Of a DNA stretch of 28,543 nt, positions 1 through 9,969 are shown in pieces. Both the position numbers and the translations under genes were made by a program. The stretch is from Parachlorella kessleri (Eukaryota > Chlorophyta > Trebouxiophyceae > Chlorellales > Chlorellaceae). Location of the stretch: NCBI GenBank assembly GCA_001598975.1, contig BBXU01001176.1:1-28543 (forward strand), given 5' to 3'. Positions within the stretch are counted from its first letter, which is position 1. Every line of letters starts with the position of its first letter. The notes under the pieces are model-generated. The model was not told the DNA's origin and did not search any database. It saw only the letters and a list, made by a program, of their open reading frames with translations.

Positions 1-478
1 GGGGGGGGGCGTGCGCTGCAGGAGCGGCTTTGAGATACCAGGTGCCGCCGGAGGACGATCAATGGTGATTCATGGAAGCCTCCATTCAGCAACACTTTTG
101 CGAGGTAAAAGTTCAGTCCTATAGTAGTAGGGAAGCCTATATCCATCGACCTCCGAATTAGGAGATTGCTGCTTCGCCAGCGTCAGTGGTGCATAGGATG
201 AGCAGGGGAGAGCAGAGGCAGCTGCTCCTGGCGATGCGGTAGCATGCCGGAAAAGGAGCCGTCTGTCCAGGGCAGCGTTTCAGGTCAATCAATTTAATGT
301 CGCCACCTGTGGCGTCTCTTTCTGTCAAGGGGTTCTTCGTACCTTGTCTTGGAGTAAAGGGTGCAGGATGCCTGTGGGCTGCCTGCAGGATGCTGGAGTC
401 TGCCAAGGGCAGCTATTTTGCTAAGTCCGCTTCGCGAATGATTTTTCTCCAGAAAGTTTTCCATTCCGCTGCCTGCAG
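1..478 (+). other. Non-coding lead-in, probably intron of the RAD16-like gene
   Basis: I see no coding segment of the helicase or of any other family here. The first nine bases are a G run, which may mark a hard-to-sequence edge. The only notable element is a degenerate copy at 379-412 of the acceptor and first bases of the exon that begins at 479. The stretch most likely belongs to the intron preceding that exon; upstream helicase exons lie outside the window. Confidence 0.5.
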
Positions 479-515
479 GATGCTGGAGCGTGACCCGTCC
501 GCCAAGGGCATCGTG
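379..515 (+). repeat. Tandem copy of a splice acceptor plus exon start (RAD16-like gene)
   Basis: The segment from 469 (GCTGCCTGCAGGATGCTGGA) runs across the acceptor into the exon as far as the GCCAAGGGCA bases. It is present a second time 90 bp upstream, at 379-412, with about ten bases deleted in the middle. The upstream copy keeps an intact CTGCAG|G acceptor. Confidence 0.8.
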
Positions 516-2182
516 TTCAGCCAGTTCACATCCATGCTGGACCTCTGTTACTTCAGGTGGGTCAGAAAGTGAACTGACAACAGCTGGGGCCCCCATGTTG
601 GCTCTTAGATCGCCTCTGCTCCTGCTCCATGCGGTCTGCAGCCTTCAGCCTGCCGCTAGTGTGTTGTAGTGTGTTTGAGATGTGTGCAGAAAAGCCGGTG
701 CTGTGCAGGTGGGCATTGTTAGGAGGGCCCTTGAGCTGCTCTCTCTAGCCAGTGTAAGGTGCATCTCCTGGTGCCCATGGCGACGGACTGACTGACTGAC
801 TGATGCTGACTGCCGCCTAGAGCTCCCCCACCGCTCGCTCCCTGCAGGCTGCAGCAGTGCGGCATCAAGTGCGTGAAGCTGCAGGGGTCGCAGACGATGG
901 ACCAGCGTGACACGATGATAGAGGCGTTCACGCACGACCCGCACGTGAAGATCTTCCTCATGAGCCTCAAGGCCGGGGGTGAGTTTTTTTTTGTTTTGTG
1001 TTTGTTTGTTTTGGGGGACGCGTCTGTGCTGCCTGTAATGTGCCCCCTAGTTCAATTCCCTCAATATGATGGATTGCATGTGACAGCAGGAGCTCAGACT
1101 GTAGTTTGGTGGGTGCTAGCTCCAATTTGTTGACATGAACAGGTCATGTATTTACTGGCCCAGGATACCGAAACTGTTGCAGGAGTGGCGCTGAACCTGA
1201 CAGCCGCCTCTCACTGCTTCCTCATGGTACGTATGGGAAAGGCCATCCCTCTTCCCATGCATGCATGTCTCTGGGCCTCAGTACACCTCTCCCTCCTCCT
1301 GCACTCCGCGGTTTTCACCCTGGTTTTGGTTATGGCTCTGCATGTGTGCAGCAGCCCAAATGTTTGTGCACATGCATATTGGGTGGTTGCTGGCAGGAGG
1401 GGTTGCGTCATGCTTTGGGTGTAGTGGAGTTGGGTGGTGGAGCAGCTGGCCGAGGGTTGGGTCCATCCGTCTGGGCTTAAATCTGTTTGGGGCAGAATAT
1501 GTCACTTGCCCAAATGTGTATGGGCTGCAGGATCCCTGGTGGAACCCGGCGGTGGAGCAGCAGGCCATGGACCGGATCCACCGTCTGGGGCAGTACAAGC
1601 CGATACGCGTCGTGCGATTTGTCATTGCCGGCACCATTGAGGAGCGCATCCTCAAGCTGCAGGCAAGCTGCAGACAAGACAAATGCTTTTGTGTCCGACC
1701 GAATGTGCTAGCAGCTCAAAGGGAAGGGCACCCATTCATGCCTCAGTGGTTGATGTTAAGGAGCGCTTTTGATGACTTGTAGGCAGGCCTCACTCACCAC
1801 TGTGGGCGACGTTTTGTGATGTTCTATCAGGCTGCAGTGGGTCAGGCCACGCATTGACAAAATTGACATATGTTTCCCTTCCCGATTCAGCCTGCCTGTT
1901 GGCGCAGTTGGATTTCACCAAACTGCGCTCTGACCCTTCCTTCTGGGACTGCATTGCCATCCTAAAGTGAGATATGTTGGGGCCCAGCCGCCTTGTCAGC
2001 CAGGTGCTGACCAGCAAGGCGGTCAGGCAGCAGCAGTCTGTACCGCTCTATCTGTTGACACGTGGCCGCCGCCTGCGTGTGTGCAGGAGAAGAAGAAGCT
2101 GCTGTTTGAGTCGACGGTGGGGCAGGACAACGCGGCCCTGGCGAGGCTGACGGAGGACGACCTGCGCTTCCTGTTTGCGTAA
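479..2182 (+). CDS. RAD16: RAD16-like SNF2-family DNA-dependent ATPase, C-terminal part (5' truncated)
   Basis: Five exons encode the last 160 or so residues: 479-556, 848-978, 1183-1226, 1531-1662, 2087-2182 (TAA stop). They form the second helicase lobe. Visible motifs are motif IV ([12 protein letters not shown]), [14 protein letters not shown], motif V ([18 protein letters not shown]), [12 protein letters not shown] and motif VI ([14 protein letters not shown]). The tail reads [18 protein letters not shown] and ends [11 protein letters not shown]. The LTEEDLRFLF-type ending and KLQ-KKK tail are typical of RAD16 within the RAD5/RAD16 subgroup, which acts in global-genome nucleotide excision repair. 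The N-terminal lobe, RING finger and start codon are outside the window. The intron after 1662 has a GC donor (GCAAGC); only this join restores the family sequence. Family assignment is firm; RAD16 rather than another RAD5-group member is an inference. Confidence 0.9.
786..803. repeat. ACTG tetranucleotide microsatellite
   Basis: Four to five tandem ACTG units followed by an imperfect extension, inside the intron between helicase exons 479-556 and 848-978. Confidence 0.8.
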
Positions 2183-2281
2183 GGCGCTGTGAATTGAGCG
2201 TCGGTGTAGTCAGCCAGGAGTCATGGGGGTTCCTGGTGGAGGCTGACGGAGGACGACCTGCGCTTTTTGTTTGCGTAAGGC
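2143..2281 (+). repeat. Duplicated last 40 or so bases of the RAD16-like coding region in its 3' flank
   Basis: Bases 2143-2185, which carry the final codons, the TAA stop and three bases beyond, recur at 2239-2281 with two mismatches and the TAA retained. A third, shorter fragment (about 2342-2361, resembling CTGACGGAGGACGACCTG) follows. The copies lie after the stop, so they would be 3' UTR or flank. Confidence 0.85.
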
Positions 2282-3297
2282 AGTGACTAGCCAGCGAAGG
2301 GCTGCGATGAGTCAGGGATGAGTCATGTGGGCACCTTTTAGCCTGGACGGAGGACCATCTGACCCAGGGGTGAGGTCTGTGGTGGGCCATGGTGTCACTG
2401 GCAAAGCTGGTGGGCATGTGCACTCCCTATGGCTCGCATTCCACTCTTTCCTGTTCGTCAAGTGCTAGTGGTGAGTCATTTCGTTTGATAGGTTCGTATT
2501 CTTTCACCCAGGACATGATATCTCTATGCGTGGTTGCGCCAACTGGAGGCGCTGTATGTGTTGATGCGGTGTGGGTTGGTGGGGTGTACACGTGGGATGT
2601 GGCCCGCTCACAGCTGACAAGGCCTGCGCTAGCCTATTCTTGCCAGCATGATAGGAATTGTTATAGTTTGTTGTTGGAGTTGGCAGGTTGCCTTTCAAGC
2701 ATATATAGGGATGTGTTGATGCTCTCAGCACTACTCAAGCAGGCTTTGTGACATACAACCTTTATGTAGAGTAGCAGGTATGCTACTACTGATGTTGCAG
2801 CGGGGGTGGGCTCCTACAACCTGCAAAGCACCAGGCTGGCATAGGGACTGCCCTTCTCTGATGATGGTTGGCTAGGAGCTACCAAGACAACGCCCCTGTC
2901 TTCGTATCATATGATACTAGGGTGCATACGGGGGTCTTGATTGTAATTTTTTGGGGGGTCCAGGGTGGCTGTTATGCCACTAAGACGAAGGGTCCTGCAG
3001 GTTGGCAATTGTTGTTTGTTGTGGCTGCCTGGCAAGGGCTTTTGCTGGCACAGACTGGACCGACCCTCATGTCCGGTTTCTTCCGCTTATGCTGCTCTGG
3101 CTTCCAAACATCGGCTTATTACCTTCTGTGAAGCATGCGCATCATGCCGAAACAGGGGTGGGGCAAGTCAGATTCGGTCAACGGATGCTCCCATGCTGAC
3201 GTCCGCAGCTGCTGCAGCGTGCTGCGACGCGTGAGTCTCTAGAATGGCACATGAGGTGCAACTCGAGCTCTCTCACTACTATCAATACAGAATCATC
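2183..3297. other. Intergenic stretch between the helicase and the SRCR gene
   Basis: Apart from the copies of the helicase end near 2239-2361, I recognise no domain. The open frames here are not supported by splice signals or conserved motifs. The right end must hold the promoter and 5' UTR of the SRCR gene; a TGTAA at 2942-2946 could be a green-algal polyadenylation signal but lies far from the helicase stop. Confidence 0.5.
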
Positions 3298-6200
3298 ATG
3301 AAGGCTTGGCAGCCGATTGCATTGTTATTGGCGGGGCTGGCTCTCCAGAGGGCTGTGGCTCAGGAGGAGCACACGTCACCAGGACGCACGCAAAAACCCG
3401 AAGGCAAGTCAGTGTACTGAACAAGGTCCTTTGGTGTCTGTCTCCAAGGGGTTCTTAAGGCGTTAGTAAGGATACCTGGTGCGCATGAGGCCTCCATGTC
3501 CAAGGCAGAATATCAGACATAGTAGGGGCAGTCATATGTGAGGCGGTTGAGTGCCAGTCGGTTCACAGCCTTAGGGACGCTGCTTGTTGCCTGAGATGGT
3601 GCGTGTCTCACTGAGGTGCATATGGTAGGGACCGCATGCACAGCTGCATGCTTTGGCCATGGCGTGCTGCAGACACATATGCCCTCGCATCCAGCACACT
3701 GCAACCTTTAGTGAGTTGCCATCATAGCTCGTCAAGAAGTGATAGACCTCCCTGAGAAATGGTGCCGGCATGCATAAAGGTAGCTCATGTTGCGGGTACA
3801 TCCCGACCTGTCCGCTACATGGCACCAGCCACACCTTTCCCACCGCCATCCAATAGCTGTGCTACAGTGCTGTTGGCCTGCCCCTTGGGGAGCTGCATGG
3901 TACCGCCTGCCCCTGGTGCAAATCTAGGCACCTGCCCTTGTGACGGCACCAGTGCCCTGCTTTACCTCACTTCATTGCAGGCATACCTGTCTGCTTCATG
4001 CTCCCCCACCGCAGCAGCAAAGCCAAGGCGGCGGTGCTTTGAACCATTACCCTGCGTCACCACTCTCAACCAACCATGACATGCCTTAATGCAGGACTGC
4101 CTATCAGTAGCCTTAATGGCACCGGCCCCGCCTTCCCCACCTTTGGGGGCAAGTCCCGCGTGGCCCTCTGGACCGATGACACGTATTCGTACCCAGTGAA
4201 GAGCCGCTACGGCGGTGTCACAGGCTACCTCCTCACTGTTGGCAGCAACGGCCAGTGGGGATCGGTGTGCGGGACTGGGTTCACTGGCAGGGATGCCCTG
4301 GTGGCGTGCCGTGAACTAGGGTGGACTTTGGGCGATGCCGGGACTTACCTGGACGACTCATCCGTGACCGGCATCCCCAGGCCTGCGATGGCTGATGTGT
4401 CATGTGTCGGTGACGAGTCAACCATCTGGGACTGCAAGCACAGCAGCACCTCCGGGGGCAAGTGCAACGCCGGCTATGCTCAAATCCTGTGCAACACCAC
4501 AGCAGTAGGTGAGTGAGAGACTGGCCCGGGAGGGGACATATGTTCCTTGAAACTTGCATGGGTTTGCGGGTGGGATACAATGCCGCCCTATGCTGCATGC
4601 AGATGAAGTGTAGTTCAAGGCGCAGTCAGCTTGCAAGGATGGTAAAGTTCATTACTAGATACACTCAGCAGAGCTCGTCCCAGCTTTCCGTTTGTATAGA
4701 AAGCCCCCGCATGGGTCCCTCTCTCAAGCCCTGCCCACCGCATGCGCCCTAGCCTCAGTTGTGCTGTGCCTGGCTGCAGGCAAGTCTGACCTGGGAGTCA
4801 CCGTGCAGAAGTTCAGCACCTCGTCCCAGTTTGAGCTGAGGGGCGTCCTGCAAACGGCTCGCTACAACTACACAGGCAACCTGTGCATGGACTCGGGGGC
4901 GAAGCTGAGCCCCAAGGTTGCAGGTGGGCAGGATTGTCAGCACCGTTATGCACAGAGCCAGCTACCAGGGAGAATGCGCCAACCCACTGTTGCTCTAGGC
5001 TCTGGACAGTAAGAAAGAGCTAGCTGGCTCTCGGCGCATGCAAGCCCTTGCAAAGCTTTAAGGCCTGCGCAGCGCTGTTTCGCTCACATGTGGAGAGCTC
5101 TTGCCAAGAACAATTACGACCCAGCAGAGCAGATGGCAAGCGTTGCAGACAGGTTTGCACTTGGTTTCAACTGCGGTGAGCTGGCAGGCAGACTGGGGAA
5201 GCGTGCGCTCTATGCATGACAAAACCCCGATTCAACTGGTCAGTGCTGGGTGTTGGTGGCGTTTGGCAGCTGACAGTGACATGTACCACCCACAGGCCTT
5301 GCTGTGTAGCCGCCCACCCAAATTTGGTGGGCCGTCCCCTCCCTCTGTGCCGTGCTGTGCTGTGCAGTCGTGGCCTGCCGTGAGCTCGGCTATAACGGCA
5401 CCGCCCAGCTGCTGTCAGTGGATATTGAGGACTACTACAAGCGGCCCATCTTCATCAGCAACATCACCTGCACCGGGGAGGAGAGCAGGCTGGCGGACTG
5501 CCAGTACCGCAACGCCACCGGCAGGCTGGCACGCTGTGAGGACTACGTAGCGGGCATATCATGCTCGCCCTCGCTTAGTAAGTGTGGCATGGCTGGAATT
5601 TGTGGCATGCATTGCATGAGGCGTTTGCATTGGACGAGGGGCATACTTGCAGGTGGTTAGGATGATGCAAAGACAACGAATGCTGGCAGGCTGGCAGGCG
5701 GCTTCAGCTATTACGCTGGGTGGTTGAGGGTTTCTACATGCACTGCCTCGTCGCGCAAGTTCGACAGCATGCATCGATTTGTCTTTCTCCAGTATCTTGT
5801 GTATCACAGCATAGCACACTGCATTGCCAACCGACAGGGCTTCGCAGCTGATGCGAGAGACCTCACCAAACCAACACAACTTGTGCTGGTGCAGGCTGCA
5901 CGCCCTGCAGGTAGGTATGCCTGTTGCAGTACAGCTCCTGCCTCGCTGGGGAGGTTCGCCACAGCACGACGTAGGGAGCTTCTGAGCTACAGTATTGCAG
6001 ACCTCCCCTTCTTACTTGCTTGATTTAGGCGGCCCGCCTGGCAACCTGGTGCGCCTGTTTGGCCAGGACTCCTGCACCGTCGGCGAGGTGCAAGTCCTGC
6101 ACAACGGCTTTTGGGGATCCGTCTGCACGTCTCCCTACGGCACCACCAGCAGCAGCAGCAGCAGCAGCAGCAGTTCCTCCTCCTCCTCCGCTTCCTATGG

Positions 6201-8956
6201 AAGCACCAGCTCTACCGCCGTAGACATGGCCAGGGCGGTGTGCAGGGGCCTGGGCATCAACTCCACCGCCCCCCGTGCCACCTATACCTATGCCTCTAGC
6301 TCCTCCTCGTCCTCCAGTGCCAGCAGCAGCAGCAGCAGCTCATCCTCAGGGGGCCTCCCTGCCTGGGTCCAGTCGTACAAGTGCACCGGGGCGGAGGCCA
6401 GCCTGCTCGATTGCCAGCTGCAGTACACCAACGCAACCACGGGGAGTTGCCCCAGCGGGTACCTGCTGCAGGTGGACTGCAACCCGGCGGGTAAGGGTTG
6501 ACTAACATGGTCAGATCTCCCATGTCCTGCCCAGCGGGTGTTTACTAAAGGTGGACTGCAACCCGGCAGGTCAGGGGTCCCTCCTAGGAAATGAAACAGC
6601 CTCCTCAGGCCTCCTCAGGGCATGTAGGGCAGGCGCATGGCAGCGCTTGGCACACTGCCGCAGCTCGGTGTAATGAGCCTCGTGAGCCCCGTGCCTCTGC
6701 CTGCAACTGTGACCTAGTGACTTACCGCCACACAACTTACTGAGGAGGAGTGGGGTGGTGCCAGCCAGCCAGCCAGGCCCTACAGCCAGACAGCGAAGCG
6801 CCCAAGGCTCAGCGGGGGATGCACCAAACACTGGCAGGACCCTTGCGAGCTTGCTCATTCTTTCCCTCTGCTTGCAGACGACTGGGACCCTGACAGCCAG
6901 TGCACCCATGCAGCGGAGTGCCAGGGGGATGCCAGATGGCGCAGCAGGAAAGTGCAGAAAACATGTGCACTGACGTCCAACTGTGCTCAACCCTCCCCTT
7001 TCTACATGCAGACGACTGGGACCCTGACAGCCAGTGCACCCAGCCAGGGGAGTGCCAGGAGGGCGCAGGCGGGGAATGTGACCCTACGCTGGGCTACTGC
7101 GTGTACCCGCCCAAGCCGGCAGGCATTCCTTGCGGGGGTGGCGGGAGCTGCGCCGGTGCTGGGACGTGTGCCTCACCCATTGGTAAGCTTCATGGAGAGA
7201 TGCACATGTGTCGGCGCCGCCAGCTCCTGAAGGCCGACAGCCAGCCCTCAACAATTGGGAAGGCCGAACTGCCGGCCTTTAGTCGGTCGCAGCCTGGGTG
7301 TTTGCGGCCTGGGTATAAGCGGGCGCGTTGCAAGGCAGCAGGTGCCTAGGCACGGCACATGCAGCCCTGTCAGACCCGGGTGTGGCGCTGAGGATAAGAT
7401 GCCCTGTCAAATGAAAGCCAGAAGTCGGTCTCTCACTGAACGCAGGTGCTGGCGCAGGTATCGCTGGTGGCTGTGGTGACGCTCCCCCTGACAGCGTCAT
7501 CCTGCCGCCCTCCCACAAGGCCAACTATGTCTGGAACGGTGGGTACGGGACATCTCGCCCTGAAGCAACTCCTAGGCACCGTGCGATACAACTGTGTGAA
7601 GTATAAGTACTGCAGCCCAACGTGCTGGCCGTCCTCCAGCCACGTCCTGCACCATGCTTCTTGACCTGCTGGAAGTCGTGCTGTGGACTTACTTTGCTCG
7701 GGCTGTGAAGGACTGGAGGAGCTGCTTTGCTGGCATCGAATGATGATGCAACTTGGAAATCCCGGATGTGGGTGCAGTCACTGGCATGCTAAACTACAAC
7801 TGCAAGGACGGCAAGTGGGTTGAGGTCGGGGCCACTTTCGACAACGCCATTGATGCTGACACCGGCAGTCATGCGGGTGAGTAGGTTTCTGTAGTAGCTG
7901 CTTAGCTGCCTTGTCCGGGAAGATGGAACAAAATGCAGCAGTTGCCTTCCGGCAAGAGCCAGGCTGTGGGGTATATGGCCAGGCTGGGGCGTCACAAAGA
8001 GGGCTGGTCAATTGCTGTCAAAGATATATGATGCTCTGCAGCAAGGTTGTAAAACCTTGGCGATTCGCGTCACCTGACTGTGCAGGGTATGGCACCATCG
8101 CGCCTGGGTCAGACAGCTCGCTGCAGTCTCTGCTAGTAGCCACAGACGCGGCCAACAAGACCAGCACAGGTGAGCATTTCATGATGGTACTTGACTGCCT
8201 AGCAGGTGGGAGTGAAGGCCGCTAGCCAAGCTGGGATGGCCGATACTGGCCAGGCAGCCAAGGAGTCGCAGCAGGCTTGGTCTGTGTGTTCGTGTATGGT
8301 GGCAGGCCGTGCAAACAGTAGTCAGGTAGCTCTGACAGACAGGGCTGGCTGCATAAAGGAACCCCCTTGCTCTGTGGTAGCCATTCACCTGGGGCCCCTC
8401 GCCTTGTCACTAAGCTCCAGTGGCAGGCCTCCTGCTGGATCATAGGGAGATATCACATGCATGCGGTGCAGCCTGCTCTTGCATGCAGGGTCTCTGACAT
8501 TGACCGGGTCCACCTTGATCTTCCAACCCAGCAAGGACCCCGCCCACAACGCACCCATGCTCCGTGCCGCGGCTGCCAACCAGCAAGGGGTGTTCAGCGC
8601 ACCGGTCAAGGTGCTCTACGCAACCAGAACTAATACCACAGGTGCGCGGGGGTGGGGACAAAGTCTGAATTGGGCAGATTTCGGCAGAACAAGAGCTACA
8701 GCTGTGCCTGCTTGCATGCAGCTGAGCCGGCGTCGGCCTCATGATTGGGCGGGTGGCTGTGTTGTTGGCAGCGACGGGGCTATAGAGAAGGATGCTGCAA
8801 GCCATAGGGATGTGTCATGCTAACCCTGACCTACAATATAATACCCACCTCCTGGTGGCTGCAGGTGGCGTGCCTCCTGCTGCACCCTGCATGCAAGCAG
8901 GCGTCCTGGCCGCAGTCCCATTCTCAGCAGAGTACTCCTTCTACGCCTGCTTCTAG
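3298..8956 (+). CDS. Secreted multidomain protein: three SRCR domains, Cys-rich module, DUF3455-like C-terminus
   Basis: Eleven exons give about 675 residues: 3298-3403, 4095-4508, 4780-4923, 5368-5577, 6029-6490, 7012-7182, 7446-7538, 7778-7876, 8086-8169, 8489-8641, 8865-8956 (TAG). Residues 1-21 form a signal peptide (MKAWQPIALLLAGLALQRAV, then AQ). SRCR1 is about 36-173 (NGQWGSVCG, ALVACRELGW, STIWDCKH), SRCR2 174-291 (VVACRELGYNG, SRLADCQY) and SRCR3 292-445 (GFWGSVC, ASLLDCQL). SRCR1 and SRCR2 each have six cysteines. Residues 446-502 are Cys-rich (DDWDPDSQC, GYCVYPPKPAG). From 503 on, YNCKDGKWVEVGATF, KVLYATRTNTTG and the ending VPFSAEYSFYACF match the DUF3455 pattern. All ten introns are phase 1. 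The first intron needs a GC donor (GCAAGT). It is probably a secreted ligand-binding protein; its partner is unknown. Exons could be missed between 4924 and 5367. Confidence 0.83.
6148..6346 (+). repeat. Two poly-serine tracts inside the third SRCR domain
   Basis: An AGC run (6148-6173) followed by TCC-type codons (to about 6188), and a second Ser-codon run at about 6297-6346, insert two homopolymeric serine stretches into SRCR3. They lie between its conserved cysteines. The codon runs are near-pure microsatellites, so length should vary between strains. Confidence 0.85.
6451..6577 (+). repeat. Duplicated exon end plus donor in the SRCR gene
   Basis: The end of the SRCR3 exon (CCCAGCGGGT to GGTGGACTGCAACCCGGCGG and the donor GTAAGG, 6451-6496) recurs about 80 bp downstream at 6530-6577. 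The copy's junction reads GGCAG|GTCAGG. It lies in the following intron. Confidence 0.85.
6872..7063 (+). repeat. Duplicated acceptor plus exon start in the SRCR gene
   Basis: The start of the Cys-rich exon (GCAG acceptor then ACGACTGGGACCCTGACAGC and on to GAGTGCCAGG) occurs at 6874-6925 and again at 7008-7063, 134 bp apart and nearly identical. The downstream copy is taken as the exon because only it leads into a conserved Cys-rich frame with a good donor at 7183. Confidence 0.88.
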
Positions 8957-9969
8957 TAGTACTTTCACATGGGGCCGGGAGCCATGCTGTTGACAAGACA
9001 CTTTGCACAGTGTCTGGGAGGCACCTCAAGCTGAGACGGACGGCCAGTGCTGGGGCAGTGCACCGATGCTGCTGCGCTTCAACGCCTTTCCATCAGGGAA
9101 GCCAGGGCCCTGTTGGCAGCTGGTTCTGCATGTCTCGAGTGTTTCTTGCTTCCTGAACCAGCTCATCAACAGCAATACCCGCTCCCCATTGCACACTGCC
9201 CTGAAATGAGCCGAGACGAGGTGGCAGCACAGCTGCACAGGTGTATGCTTATATGGCAGCGGCAATGGACATTACCCACCCGTCATGCCATGATACACTT
9301 TTGGCACATCGGTGCAAGAAGTGCAGTTCCCTAGAAAAAATCCAGTTATTTAGAATAACGTTGTAAAAACATGCACTTTCATTTCGTAACCAATTGGACA
9401 GCATGCCGACGAATGCAGACTCATGCTGAGAGGCACCGCAGTAGGATATGAAGCTACTTGCTGAATTCCGCAGAGGATTATCCATGAAATGGGCAGTGCT
9501 GTGCTATGGAGGCAATTTTAATACCTCCAATAGCTGTCCCACGCCAGCATCGCCAATGGAAGCTGCTGTTAGAGTGGCACACCATTCCTGCCCACAACCG
9601 CACCATAAGAGTGAACCTCCCCCACGGGCACTATACATCAGTAAACGCAGGGCTCGGGCTGAGCACACGGTCCACCCACTGGTCCAGTACGTTGATGCTG
9701 CCGTACCTGCACAGGGCAATACAGCGGATGGGCCAGCTTGGTGGCGCCAGACGGCACTCCTTGTCCCTCATGTGGGCTGGCAGCTTCCTTCTCAGCCTGC
9801 TAGATACCAATTTGGGAGCCCAAGCCCCAGCAAGCCCCCTCAGTGCCTCCTATGAGACACTATGGGCAGGCGCTGCCTCCAAGTGGAACAGCGACTCTGC
9901 CCTGGCGCCGGCAATATATTGTAGGTCCGTGCAAGTGCTGCAAAGGTTGAGCGGTAGCCATTCCAAAAC
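8957..9969. other. Unassigned stretch between two convergent genes
   Basis: The SRCR gene ends at 8956 and the hydrolase gene, on the other strand, ends at 9970. Open frames exist (for example one spanning 9506-10057 on +), but I see no known motif, signal peptide or supporting splice structure. A TGTAA at 9362-9366 on + could be a polyadenylation signal for the SRCR gene. The stretch probably holds 3' UTRs of both neighbours. Confidence 0.45.

Noticed and set aside
1891..1966. Exon-like segment encoding [20 protein letters not shown] with a TTCAG acceptor and GTGAGA donor, inside the GC-donor intron of the RAD16-like gene
   Set aside because: Its length (76 nt) and phases do not fit between the flanking phase-0 exons, and the RAD16 family joins KLQ directly to EKK here. 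It might be a relic from another gene.
6878..6960. First copy of the Cys-rich exon as a genuine additional exon
   Set aside because: After the shared start it lacks a good donor in frame and loses the cysteine pattern. It is treated as a duplicate.
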